Assembly: GCA_963794155.1 (NCBI GenBank)
Contig: CAWCCX010000017.1
Location: forward strand, 62,001 to 126,000
Direction: 5' to 3'
Length of the DNA stretch: 64,000 nucleotides
Source: Roseiarcus sp963794155
Lineage (GTDB): Bacteria; Pseudomonadota; Alphaproteobacteria; Rhizobiales; Beijerinckiaceae
Positions 1-8,481 of the stretch are shown here, piece by piece; positions within the stretch are counted from its first letter, which is position 1; every line of letters begins with the position of its first letter. A program made the translations under genes and the position numbers. The notes beneath the pieces are model-generated. The model ran no database searches and was not told where the DNA came from. It saw nothing but the letters and a program-made list of their open reading frames with translations.

Positions 1-80
1 GCGGCATCATCGCCGTCATCCTCGCCAACATCGTTGCGTTCTTCCTGGTGCGCATCATCGGCAGAAATCTGGAGGGCTGA
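1..80 (+). CDS. Sugar/polyol ABC transporter permease, C-terminal end only
   Basis: The frame beginning at base 3 reads to a TGA at 78-80 and gives a hydrophobic tail ending FFLVRIIGRNLEG. That is the usual end of a MalF-type permease, the final transmembrane helix followed by a short basic tail. The next gene, a MalG-type permease, starts 3 bases later and its GGAGG lies inside this gene's last codons, so the two are translationally coupled. The rest of the gene is outside the window. By the order of smo-type operons this would be the SmoF-like subunit (inference). Confidence 0.75.
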   Translation, partial: GIIAVILANIVAFFLVRIIGRNLEG

Positions 81-83
81 GCG

Positions 84-914
84 ATGGCGTTGAAGCAATC
101 AACCGGCAAGCGCATCGGCGTCACCATCGTCGCCTGGGTCGTCGCGTTCCTGATCTTCTTCCCGATTCTGTGGACGTTCATCACCAGCTTCAAGAGCGAG
201 ATCGATGCGATCGCGATGCCGCCGAAATTCCTTTTCTTCAACTGGACTCTCGAAAACTATTCCGCAGTTCAGGAGCGATCGGACTATCTGAAGTTCGCCT
301 TCAATTCGATCGTGCTGTCGATCGGCGCCAATGTCGTCGGCCTCCTCATCGCCGTTCCGGCGGCATGGTCGATGGCGTTTGCGCCAGGCAAGCGCACCAA
401 GGACCTGTTGATGTGGATGCTATCGACGAAGATGATGCCGGCGGTCGGCGCACTGGTGCCGATTTATTTGATATTTCGTAATTTGCATCTGCTCGATAGC
501 CTCTTTGGCGTCGGTGTGGTTTTGATGCTCATCAATCTGCCGCTGCTGATCTGGATGCTCTACACCTACTTCAAGGAGATCCCGGTCGATATCCTCGAGG
601 CGGCGCGCATGGACGGAGCTTCGTTATTGAACGAGATCGTCTACGTGTTGACGCCCATGGCGGTGCCGGGCATCGCTTCGACCATGCTGCTCGCCGTCAT
701 CCTGTCGTGGAATGAGGCGTTCTGGACGCTGAACCTCACGACCTCCAACGCCGCGCCGCTGCCGGCCTTCATCGCTTCTTACTCTGCGCCCGAGGGCTTC
801 TTCTGGGCCAAACTCTCGGCGGCGTCGACGCTCGCCATCGCGCCCATTCTCATTCTTGGCTGGTTCTCGCAGAAGCAGCTGGTCCGAGGCTTGACCTTCG
901 GCGCCGTCAAATGA
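84..914 (+). CDS. Carbohydrate ABC transporter permease, MalG/SmoG type (polyol uptake)
   Basis: Inner-membrane permease subunit of a binding-protein-dependent sugar/polyol importer, 276 aa, normal for MalG-type subunits. It has an N-terminal transmembrane helix (about residues 11-33) and several later helices. The cytoplasmic coupling (EAA) loop reads EAARMDGASLLNEI and contacts the ATPase. GGAGG lies 8 bases before the ATG, inside the end of the preceding permease gene. The following ATPase (938) and mannitol dehydrogenase (2042) indicate sorbitol/mannitol/arabitol as substrate, by analogy with the smoEFGK-mtlK operons of alphaproteobacteria. The exact polyol cannot be read from sequence. 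Confidence 0.9.
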   Translation: MALKQSTGKRIGVTIVAWVVAFLIFFPILWTFITSFKSEIDAIAMPPKFLFFNWTLENYSAVQERSDYLKFAFNSIVLSIGANVVGLLIAVPAAWSMAFAPGKRTKDLLMWMLSTKMMPAVGALVPIYLIFRNLHLLDSLFGVGVVLMLINLPLLIWMLYTYFKEIPVDILEAARMDGASLLNEIVYVLTPMAVPGIASTMLLAVILSWNEAFWTLNLTTSNAAPLPAFIASYSAPEGFFWAKLSAASTLAIAPILILGWFSQKQLVRGLTFGAVK

Positions 915-937
915 TCCCGCAATAAGGAATTGCCGCG

Positions 938-1939
938 ATGGGAAGCATCCAACTGAAAGACGTGCGGAAAGCGTTCGGCGCAGTCAGCATCATAAACGGC
1001 GTCAACCTCAACATCGAAAATGGCGAGTTCGCGGTGTTCGTCGGGCCGTCCGGCTGCGGCAAGTCGACGCTACTGCGCCTCATCGCCGGTCTCGAGGACG
1101 TCACCTCCGGACAGGTGCTCATCGACGCCAAGGACATGACGAATGTCGGTCCCGCGCAGCGCGGGCTCGCCATGGTGTTCCAATCCTATGCGCTCTATCC
1201 GCACATGAGCGTACGCGGCAACATCGCCTTCGCGCTCAAGATGGCCGGACAGAGCGCGGACGTCATCGACCAAAAGGTGCGCAAGGCGGCGTCGACGCTG
1301 AACCTGACCGATTACCTGGATCGCAAGCCCCGCCAGCTGTCTGGCGGGCAGCGGCAGCGCGTCGCCATCGGCCGCGCGATCGTGCGCGAGCCCAAGGCTT
1401 TCCTGTTCGACGAGCCGCTCTCCAATCTCGATGCTGCGCTGCGCGTGCAGATGCGAATCGAGATCGGTGAGCTTCACGAAGCTCTGAAGACGACGATGAT
1501 CTATGTGACCCACGATCAGGTCGAAGCGATGACCATGGCCGACAAGATCGTCGTGCTGGACCGCGGCTCGGTAGCGCAGGTCGGCACGCCGCTCGAGCTT
1601 TACAATAAGCCGAACGGCCTCTTCGTCGCCGGCTTCATCGGCTCGCCGACGATGAACCTGATCAAGGGCGCGCCGGCGGCGAAGCGCGGCGCGGAGACCA
1701 TCGGCATCCGACCGGAGCACGCCGATATATCGACCAGTGCTGGTGAGTGGCCGGCAAAGGTACGCCTCACCGAGCACCTCGGCTCCGATACCTTTGTTTA
1801 CGCGGAAGGCGAAGGCATCGGGCCCCTCACCCTGCGGCTGGAGGGCGAGGCTCCGCTGAAGCCGGGTCAGAGCATCTTCGTCACCCCGCGCGAGGCGCAC
1901 CTGCATCGTTTCGACAAGGATGGCAGGAGAATCGACTGA
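938..1939 (+). CDS. Polyol/sugar ABC transporter ATP-binding protein, MalK/UgpC/SmoK family
   Basis: Cytoplasmic ATPase that powers the import system encoded just upstream, 333 aa. Walker A GPSGCGKST is at residues 36-44, the Q-loop FQSYALYP near 81, signature LSGGQ at 134-138, Walker B FLFDEP at 155-160, and the switch histidine is in YVTHDQ. After about residue 240 comes a C-terminal OB/TOBE extension of the MalK type, containing GIRPEH. The start is 23 bases after the permease stop, with AAGGAA in front. Such ATPases often serve several carbohydrate importers, but the position here argues for the polyol system. Confidence 0.92.
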   Translation: MGSIQLKDVRKAFGAVSIINGVNLNIENGEFAVFVGPSGCGKSTLLRLIAGLEDVTSGQVLIDAKDMTNVGPAQRGLAMVFQSYALYPHMSVRGNIAFALKMAGQSADVIDQKVRKAASTLNLTDYLDRKPRQLSGGQRQRVAIGRAIVREPKAFLFDEPLSNLDAALRVQMRIEIGELHEALKTTMIYVTHDQVEAMTMADKIVVLDRGSVAQVGTPLELYNKPNGLFVAGFIGSPTMNLIKGAPAAKRGAETIGIRPEHADISTSAGEWPAKVRLTEHLGSDTFVYAEGEGIGPLTLRLEGEAPLKPGQSIFVTPREAHLHRFDKDGRRID

Positions 1940-2041
1940 GGGCGGACGTAGGGTGGCTTGGAGCCGCTCGACCTAGTGACAGGAAGCCGCGCCAACGCGT
2001 CATTTCGCGCCCCTCCGACATTCATCGGTGGAAAAAAATTC

Positions 2042-3520
2042 ATGAGCGTAAAACTTTCCGCCGCCGCACTCGCCGAGATGCCTTCTGGAATCGCGGTTCC
2101 GAAATATCGACGCTCCGACCTCAGCGCCGGCATCTTGCATTTTGGCGTTGGTAATTTTCATCGCGCGCATCAGGCGGTTTATCTCGACGACCTGTTCAAC
2201 GCCGGCCGCGATCACGATTGGGCCATCGTAGGAGCCGGAGTGCGCGATCCGGACGTGACGGTGCGCGAGAAGCTCCAGTCGCAGGACTGGCTGACGACCG
2301 TCGTCGAGCAAGAGGCCGAGACGACCAATGCACGCATCACCGGAGCGATGGTCGATTTTGTCAGACCTTACGACGTCGCCGCGAATCTCGACAGGCTCGC
2401 TCATCCGCAGATTCGCATCGTATCGCTGACGGTGACCGAAGGCGGATATTACATCTCGCCGGCAACGCAAACATTCGACGCGGGGCATCCGGATATCATC
2501 GCCGACGCACGCAACATCGACTCGCCAAAAACCGCATTCGGACTGATCGTCGCCGGCCTGAAGCGCCGCCGGGCCGCCGGCGTTCCGCCCTTCACCGTCA
2601 TGTCGTGCGACAACATCCCCGGCAACGGCCACGTCACCGAGAACGCCGTCGCCGGCCTTGCAAAGCTCGCCGACCCTGAGCTCGGCGGTTGGATTCGCGC
2701 CAATGTCGCGTTCCCCAATTCGATGGTCGACCGCATCACGCCGGCCACGACCGATCGCGAACGCGCCTTTCTCAGTGACAATTACGGTCTCGACGACAAT
2801 TGGCCGGTGTTTTGCGAGGAGTTTAGACAGTGGGTGGTGGAGGATCGGTTTCCGGCCGGGCGCCCGGCGCTGGATGCGGTCGGAGTCACTTTCACCTCCA
2901 ATGTCGCGCCGTACGAACTGATGAAGATTCGCATCCTCAACGGCGGTCACGCGGCGATCGCCTATCCAGCCGGACTGCTCGGCATCCATTTCGTTCACGA
3001 GGCGATGGCGGACGCGCAGATCCGCGCCTTCCTCGAGGCATTGACGAGGCGTGAAATTCAGCCGGTCGTCCCGCCGCCGCCGAAGACCAGTCTCGACGAC
3101 TATCGCGCGCTGGTCGCGCGCCGATTCGCGAATCCGAAGATCGGCGATACGATCCAGCGCCTTTGCCTCGATGGCTCGAATCGGCAGCCGAAGTTCATCC
3201 TTCCCACTGTCGCCGATCGCCTCAAAACTGGCGCTTCCGTTAACGGTCTGGCGTTGGTGTCGGCGTTGTGGTGCCGCTATTGCTACGGCGAGAGCGAGAA
3301 CGGCAAGCCCATCCCGCCGAACGATCCGAATTGGGAGCGCCTCCAAGAGGCGGCGAAGCCGGCGCGCGTCGACCCGTCGGCCTTCCTCAGGTTGCGCCAC
3401 ATCTTCGGTGATCTCGCCGACAATCCGACCTATGTCCGCGCGTTTTCCGACGCGCTTTCGGGGCTATGGGCGCGCGGCGTTAGACCGGTCCTTGCCGACT
3501 ATTTGTCGGGGAAGCCGTGA
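2042..3520 (+). CDS. mtlK: Mannitol 2-dehydrogenase (polyol-specific long-chain dehydrogenase)
   Basis: Cytoplasmic NAD-dependent oxidation of mannitol (and often arabitol or sorbitol) to the ketose. The frame is open from 1958, but the ATG at 2042 gives MSVKLSAAALAEM and a 492-residue protein, the normal family length, with GGTGG about 10 bases upstream. The N-terminal Rossmann-type segment contains LHFGVGNFHRAHQAVYLDDL. The family fingerprint K-x4-N-x2-H is present as KIRILNGGH (K295, N300, H303). It follows the importer ATPase after about 100 bases in the same direction, so uptake and first oxidation are likely co-expressed. Confidence 0.93.
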   Translation: MSVKLSAAALAEMPSGIAVPKYRRSDLSAGILHFGVGNFHRAHQAVYLDDLFNAGRDHDWAIVGAGVRDPDVTVREKLQSQDWLTTVVEQEAETTNARITGAMVDFVRPYDVAANLDRLAHPQIRIVSLTVTEGGYYISPATQTFDAGHPDIIADARNIDSPKTAFGLIVAGLKRRRAAGVPPFTVMSCDNIPGNGHVTENAVAGLAKLADPELGGWIRANVAFPNSMVDRITPATTDRERAFLSDNYGLDDNWPVFCEEFRQWVVEDRFPAGRPALDAVGVTFTSNVAPYELMKIRILNGGHAAIAYPAGLLGIHFVHEAMADAQIRAFLEALTRREIQPVVPPPPKTSLDDYRALVARRFANPKIGDTIQRLCLDGSNRQPKFILPTVADRLKTGASVNGLALVSALWCRYCYGESENGKPIPPNDPNWERLQEAAKPARVDPSAFLRLRHIFGDLADNPTYVRAFSDALSGLWARGVRPVLADYLSGKP

Positions 3521-3583
3521 GCGGGACGGGGTCGACCCAGCCCCCGGAGAGCGACGGCCGAGGGATGATGACTCGGGGAACGC

Positions 3584-3786
3584 AAGAAAAAGGACAAAGT
3601 GGCGCTCGTCACCGGCGGCGCGGCGACATTGGAGCTGCAATTGCTAATCGTTACGTCGCCGAGGGAGCGCGCGTCGCCGTCGCCGACATTTCTTCCGCCC
3701 ATGCCGCCGTGTTCCTCGTCTCTGCCGACAGCGAATACGTCGTCGCGCAGACGCTCTACGTCGACGGCGGCAACTGGATGAGCTGA
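3584..3786 (+). pseudogene. Relic of an SDR polyol (sorbitol) dehydrogenase, SmoS-like
   Basis: Two ends of a short-chain dehydrogenase survive. The first frame gives KDKVALVTGG (from 3590). A one-base loss near 3617-3620 then shifts into GDIGAAIANRYVAEGARVAVADIS, together rebuilding an NAD-binding TGGxGDIG motif. Immediately after ADIS the same frame jumps to SADSEYVVAQTLYVDGGNWMS and a stop, which is the C-terminal signature of rhizobial sorbitol dehydrogenases. About 180 central residues, including the catalytic Tyr-x3-Lys, are missing, and no good start codon remains. It lies between mtlK and a second SDR, where smo-type operons carry smoS. Confidence 0.75.
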
Positions 3787-3813
3787 CGGATTCGTCGCGG
3801 AGGCTTCGCGCCC

Positions 3814-4587
3814 ATGTACCTGGACCGCTTCAATCTCAAGGGTCGCGTCGCCGTCGTTACCGGCGGCGGTCAGGGCATCGGCCTCGCTTGCGTCGAGGCG
3901 CTATTGGAGACCGGCGCACATGTCTATATCGCCGATCGCAATTCCAAGGCGGCGGCGGAAGGACAGGCGGCGATGACAGCCAAGGGATACGCCGCCGAAG
4001 TCATGGAGATGGAGGTCACGGATTCGAAACAGGTCGACGCAGCCGCCGCGCGGGTCATGATGGAAAAGGGCCGCATCGATATCCTGGTCTGCAACGCCGG
4101 AATCGCGCGATCGGAGACTGCGGCGGAGGATGTGACCGACGAGCACTGGCTCAACGTCATGGACGTCAATCTCAACGGGCTCTTCTGGTGCTGCCGGGCG
4201 TTCGGCAGGCACATGTTGGCGGCGGGGCGCGGCTCGATCGTCAATATCGGCTCAATGTCGGGCGTCATTATCAACAAGCCGCAGCCGCAGGCCCATTACA
4301 ACGCCTCCAAGGCAGCCGTGCACCATCTGACGAAGTCGCTTGCGGCCGAATGGGGCGGGCGTGGGGTGCGCGTCAACGCCGTCGCGCCGACCTACATCAA
4401 TACCCCGCTCACCGCCTACGCGAAGACCAATAAGCCGATGTTCGACGCCTGGATCGACGGCACTCCGATGGCGCGCATCGGCGAACCGGACGAGATCGCC
4501 GCCGTCGTTATGTTTCTCGCCTCCGACGCTGCGAGTTTGATGACCGGGTCGATCGTTGTGGCGGACGGTGGCTACAGCTGCTGGTAA
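3814..4587 (+). CDS. SDR oxidoreductase, galactitol/polyol dehydrogenase-like
   Basis: Cytoplasmic NAD(P)-dependent short-chain dehydrogenase, 257 aa. The cofactor motif TGGGQGIG is at residues 16-23, NAG at 94-96, catalytic Ser147, and Tyr162-x3-Lys166 in HYNASK. The C-terminus VVADGGYSCW closely resembles galactitol and arabitol dehydrogenases of alphaproteobacteria. GGAGG is 10 bases before the ATG. It follows the decayed SmoS-like relic and may have taken over its oxidation step (inference). The substrate is not proven. Confidence 0.88.
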   Translation: MYLDRFNLKGRVAVVTGGGQGIGLACVEALLETGAHVYIADRNSKAAAEGQAAMTAKGYAAEVMEMEVTDSKQVDAAAARVMMEKGRIDILVCNAGIARSETAAEDVTDEHWLNVMDVNLNGLFWCCRAFGRHMLAAGRGSIVNIGSMSGVIINKPQPQAHYNASKAAVHHLTKSLAAEWGGRGVRVNAVAPTYINTPLTAYAKTNKPMFDAWIDGTPMARIGEPDEIAAVVMFLASDAASLMTGSIVVADGGYSCW

Positions 4588-4621
4588 GATCCGGCGAGGT
4601 CGATGAGGAGAAGGGGGCAGT

Positions 4622-5414
4622 ATGGACCTTGGGCTTAAGGGCAAAGTCGCCGTCGTCACCGGCGGCAGCGTTGGCATCGGCCTGGCGATCGCCGAGGGGC
4701 TCGCCGCCGAAGGCGTCGATATCGTGATCGCGGCGCGCAGCGTCGAGCGGGTCCGCGCCGAGGCCGGCCGCATCGCCAAAGCCTTCGGCGTCCGCGCCGA
4801 AGGGGTCGCCTGCGACGTCGCGAACTCGAGAGGGTACGGAAGACCTCATCAGCGACGTCCAACGACTTTTTGGCGGCGCCGACATCCTTATCAACAACGC
4901 CGGCACCGGCAGCAATGAGACGGTGATGCAGGCGCCGGACGAGAAGTGGCAAGCTTATTGGGATCTGCACGTGATGGCGGCCGTCCGGCTCGCGCGGGGT
5001 CTCGCGCCGATGATGAAGAAGCGCGGCGGCGGCGTCATTCTGCACAATGCCTCGATCTGCGCCGCCCAGCCGCTGTGGTACGAGCCGATCTACAATGTGA
5101 CAAAGGCGGCGTTGATGATGTTCTCGAAGACGCTTTCGACCGAGCTCATCGGCGACAACATCCGGGTCGATTGCATCAACCCCGGCCTCATTCTAACCCC
5201 GGACTGGATCAAGACCGCGAAGCAATTGACCGCCGACAAAGGCGGCGACTGGCAGGCCTACCTCGACAACGTCGCGCGCGAACATGCGCCGATCAAGCGC
5301 TTCGCCACGCCGGAGGAATTGGCCAACTTCTTCGTCTTCCTCTGCTCCGATCGGGCGAGCTATTCGGTCGGCTCGACTTACTATGTCGACGGCGGGATGT
5401 TGAAGTCGGTCTGA
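4622..5414 (+). pseudogene. SDR oxidoreductase interrupted by a +1 frameshift
   Basis: Frame A from ATG 4622 (AAGGGGGC before it) encodes MDLGLKGKVAVVTGG through ACDVANS. Frame B resumes at 4830 as EGTEDLISDVQRLFGG, then ILINNAGTGSNETV, the catalytic segment YNVTKAA, and ends YYVDGGMLKSV at 5414. One extra base between 4826 and 4830, in the run CTCGAGAGG, separates them. Removing it restores a normal 263-residue SDR with TGGSVGIG, NNAG and Tyr-x3-Lys. It is the last gene of the polyol operon. Either the gene is freshly inactivated or the base is a sequence error; the rest shows no decay. Confidence 0.8.
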
Positions 5415-5454
5415 GCGCGGCCTTCGGCCGTCGGCGACGCTCACCCGCGACTGT

Positions 5455-5721
5455 TCAGTGCCGGCTTTCGGAGACTTGGTCCGTTCGACGCTCGGTCGGT
5501 TGAGCATCGGAGAGCCGGATCAGGTTGGTGACGCCGACAACTCCTGGAACGCTTCGTGCGTCGAACTCGGCGCAAGTCCTCTGATAGGGAAGATCAACCG
5601 TTCCGGAGACGGTGACCCATCCATTCTCGACATCGACGCTCAAGTGGTGCCGAGGGACCCTCAAGTCCCAATAAAGCGCGTTTAAAACGCCCGCGCGCAT
5701 ATCTTCGCTCTGCGAATGCAT
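5455..5721 (-). CDS. BON-domain small protein
   Basis: An 88-residue protein starting MHSQSEDMRAG. The frame is open further upstream, but GGGAGG stands 9 bases before this ATG. The body LSVDVENGWVTVSGTV followed by a VxGVVGVTNLI segment is the BON fold (bacterial OsmY and nodulation), thought to bind phospholipid or stabilise membranes under stress. No signal peptide is visible, so it is probably cytoplasmic, as in many rhizobial single-BON proteins. It is convergent with the polyol operon. Confidence 0.75.
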   Translation of the reverse strand: MHSQSEDMRAGVLNALYWDLRVPRHHLSVDVENGWVTVSGTVDLPYQRTCAEFDARSVPGVVGVTNLIRLSDAQPTERRTDQVSESRH

Positions 5722-5898
5722 TTCTGCTTCCTCCCGTCGGACATTTTCATGTGTCGACAGCGAGGCGCTCGATAAGCTCGCTAACAAGCGAGCAAGCCTC
5801 GCTCCTTGACGCTGGTCAAAAGCGATAGCGCATCAGTTGAGCAGAATTTTGGCTATCGCGGCGAGGGCGGGACGCGGCGAAGAGCCGTCCCCCGCGGG

Positions 5899-7056
5899 TC
5901 AAATTTGCGGTCGCGGCTCGGACTTGGCTTCGCTGAACATGGTTTCTTCGACATTCATCGCGTTGCCCCGCCAGACGATCGCGTGGCCGGTCCAGCCTTT
6001 GGCGAACAAAGCCGGCAACATGAGGTCGCGAGCGATCCAGGCGAGCGGCATTCGCCACGACAGCGGCCAGCCGGAAACGACGGAGAGGATTGCTTCGGCG
6101 CCGTACCAAAACATGGCTGTCGCGACGACGCCGGAGGCGATGCTCCACCCGAATTCCGGCGCGGCAATGCCGGCCGCTGCGAGGGTGAACAGGCTCGTGG
6201 TGAAAAGCTCAGGGATGAAAAACAGCGGGAACGTGGCCCGGCGCAGCCGAGCCCAGCGAAGTTGCCGCGACCAGACATCCCGGAGGCGCCGCCGGCCAAG
6301 CGGCTGCTGGAATGGCTGGTCAACCAGATGGGCGCTAAGCCCCTGGGCGTTGATGAGCTTGGTCGCGGCCGCGTCCTCGGCAATCTCCGCTCCCAGCGCT
6401 TCAATCCCGCCGCCCCCTTCGAGGATTTCCCGGCGCCACAGCATGGTCTTCCCCTGGGCAAACCCGTAGCCGGAGGAATCGCCTGCATACTGCCAGCGCG
6501 CTTCGTAGGTGTTCAGAAAGGCGCACTCGATCTCCGCAGCGAAGGACTCGGGAGACGATCCAATTGGCGGGGCGCAGACGATCCCGCTGTCGGGGCCCCA
6601 GCGGGCCAGCAAACGCTGAATGTAGTCGTCCGGCATCAGCACGTTCGAATCGGCGATGACGATCCAATCGTGGCGAGCGGCCTTCCATCCCTTGACGACG
6701 TTGTTGAGTTTGGGATTTGCGCTGACTCGGTCGTCGCCGATGAGCAGGCGCGCCGGACGATGGGGATTCGCCTCGATCGCGCCGCGCACCAAGGAGGTGA
6801 TCGGGTCGTCGGCGCTGGCGAGACAGAAGACGATCTCGTAGGTCGGGTAGTCGAGCGCAAAGATTGACCGCAGCGTCTCGCGCGAAAACGTCTCGACCCC
6901 GCACAAGGGTTGCACGATCGTGACGCTTGGCGCATCCTTCGGCGCCGGCGTCCGGCCCGGCCGCCGCCTGCACCGGCGGGCCGCGAGCGCGACGCTCAAC
7001 CCGTGAATCCCCGCGCTGGTAGCGCAAATCCCCGCCGCCAGGGCGCCTATGGTCAT
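5899..7056 (-). CDS. Glycosyltransferase family 21, ceramide glucosyltransferase-like
   Basis: Membrane-anchored GT-A glycosyltransferase, 385 aa. It has one N-terminal transmembrane segment (about 5-27) and two or three helices after residue 285. The donor-binding region contains ADSNVLMPDDY, the acid segment EIAEDAAATK, and the C-terminal acceptor motif RQLRW (the Q-x-x-R-W signature of GT21 and hopanoid-associated HpnI enzymes). The likely product is a glucosylated or galactosylated lipid. No hopanoid genes are next to it, so ceramide or diacylglycerol glycosylation is as likely as a hopanoid role. No clear Shine-Dalgarno sequence precedes the ATG at 7056. Confidence 0.82.
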   Translation of the reverse strand: MTIGALAAGICATSAGIHGLSVALAARRCRRRPGRTPAPKDAPSVTIVQPLCGVETFSRETLRSIFALDYPTYEIVFCLASADDPITSLVRGAIEANPHRPARLLIGDDRVSANPKLNNVVKGWKAARHDWIVIADSNVLMPDDYIQRLLARWGPDSGIVCAPPIGSSPESFAAEIECAFLNTYEARWQYAGDSSGYGFAQGKTMLWRREILEGGGGIEALGAEIAEDAAATKLINAQGLSAHLVDQPFQQPLGRRRLRDVWSRQLRWARLRRATFPLFFIPELFTTSLFTLAAAGIAAPEFGWSIASGVVATAMFWYGAEAILSVVSGWPLSWRMPLAWIARDLMLPALFAKGWTGHAIVWRGNAMNVEETMFSEAKSEPRPQI

Positions 7057-7131
7057 GAGCTTAGACTACTCGAATCATTAGGCCTTGTCACACTATATTG
7101 CCGGGCCCGCGCGACGCTTCTATGAAGGCGA

Positions 7132-8481
7132 ATGGCCTCCTCCCCGGTCGTCCGTTTCGCCCCTTCGCCGACCGGGCGCATCCACATCGGCAACGCTCGC
7201 ACGGCGCTGCTCAATTGGCTGTTTGCGAAGCGCCGCGGCGGAACGTTTATTCTTCGCTTCGATGACACGGATCTCGAGCGTTCGAAGGCGGAATACGCCG
7301 ACGCGATCGAGGCCGATCTGGGCTGGCTCGGAATCGAACCAGACTTGGTGCGCCGCCAATCGGAGCGGATAGCGGCCTACGACGAAGCCGCCTCGAGCCT
7401 CGAAGCCTCGGGACGACTCTACGCCGCCTTTGAGACCCTGGAGGAACTCGACCGGCGCCGCAAGCGGCAGCAGGCGCTGGGCCGCCCGCCGATCTATGAT
7501 CGCGCCGCCTTGCGCCTTTCGGAGGCCGATCGGGCGGCGCTCGAAGCTTCGGGTCGGAGACCGCATTGGCGATTCCGGCTCGATCCGAGCACTGTCCGCT
7601 GGGACGACGTGGTGCGAGGAGAGAGCCATATCGACTGCGCGTCGCTATCCGATCCGGTCCTGCGTCGCGAGGACGGAACCTACCTCTATACGCTGCCCTC
7701 GGTGGTCGACGACATCGATTTCGGCGTGACGCATGTCATCCGCGGCGAAGATCACGTCACCAATACCGCAGTGCAGATTCAGATCTTCGAGGCCCTCGCC
7801 GGCGCGCCGCCCCGCTTCGGCCACCACAACCTGCTGACCGATGCTGGCGGCGGAGGGCTGTCGAAGCGGGCCGGCGCGCTATCGATCGCCTCGCTGCGCG
7901 CCAAAGGAATCGAGTCGCTCGCCGTCGCCGCGCTCGCGGTGCTGGTCGGCTCCGCCGAGCCGGTGCGCCCTGTCAATTCGCTCGACGAGCTGGCGAGCCT
8001 GGTCGATCTCTCGCATCTGTCCCACGGCGCGGCCAGATTCGACGAGGCTGAGCTTGAATCGCTTTCGGCGCGTACGCTGCATCGCATGACTTATTCGGCG
8101 GTCGCCGATCGGCTCGCTGCGCTCGGCCTCCGCGGACCGAACGCGGAGGCCGTGTGGCTGGCGGTTCGCGGCAATCTTTCCCGTCTCGACGACGCGGCGA
8201 TCTGGCGGGAAGTCGTGAACGGCGAGGTCGTTCCGATCGTCGAGGACGCCGACTTTCTGAAGCTGGCCGCCTCGTGCGCGCCCGATGACCCCTGGGACCA
8301 GTCGACCTGGGGCGCATGGACGACGCGGCTCAAGGAGCTCACGGGGCGCAAGGGGAGGGCGCTGTTTCATCCCCTCCGCCTGGCATTGACGGGCCGGGAG
8401 GCGGGTCCCGAACTCGCCGCGCTCCTGCCGCTGATCGGTCGGGCTAAAGCGTTGGCCCGACTATCCGCACCGACCGCTTGA
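7132..8481 (+). CDS. gltX: Glutamate--tRNA ligase
   Basis: Class I aminoacyl-tRNA synthetase that charges tRNA-Glu, 449 aa. The HIGH motif is HIGN in FAPSPTGRIHIGNAR (about residues 10-24), followed by LRFDDTDLERS. The KMSKS counterpart is LSKRAG. The C-terminal anticodon-binding half is all-helical. Many alphaproteobacteria have two gltX copies, one of which may charge tRNA-Gln for amidation. This shorter, diverged copy could be either. Its 3' end overlaps the convergent DUF2865 gene by 38 bases. It is divergent from the GT21 gene, with 75 bases between the starts. Confidence 0.92.
   Translation: MASSPVVRFAPSPTGRIHIGNARTALLNWLFAKRRGGTFILRFDDTDLERSKAEYADAIEADLGWLGIEPDLVRRQSERIAAYDEAASSLEASGRLYAAFETLEELDRRRKRQQALGRPPIYDRAALRLSEADRAALEASGRRPHWRFRLDPSTVRWDDVVRGESHIDCASLSDPVLRREDGTYLYTLPSVVDDIDFGVTHVIRGEDHVTNTAVQIQIFEALAGAPPRFGHHNLLTDAGGGGLSKRAGALSIASLRAKGIESLAVAALAVLVGSAEPVRPVNSLDELASLVDLSHLSHGAARFDEAELESLSARTLHRMTYSAVADRLAALGLRGPNAEAVWLAVRGNLSRLDDAAIWREVVNGEVVPIVEDADFLKLAASCAPDDPWDQSTWGAWTTRLKELTGRKGRALFHPLRLALTGREAGPELAALLPLIGRAKALARLSAPTA

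Noticed and set aside
5414..5440. CGGCC-TTC-GGCCG hairpin after the SDR operon as a terminator
   Set aside because: Stem is only five pairs and no T-run follows; too weak to call.
5806..6867. A 353-codon + strand frame opposite the GT21 gene
   Set aside because: Arg/Gly/Ala-rich translation without motifs. The minus strand carries all glycosyltransferase motifs.
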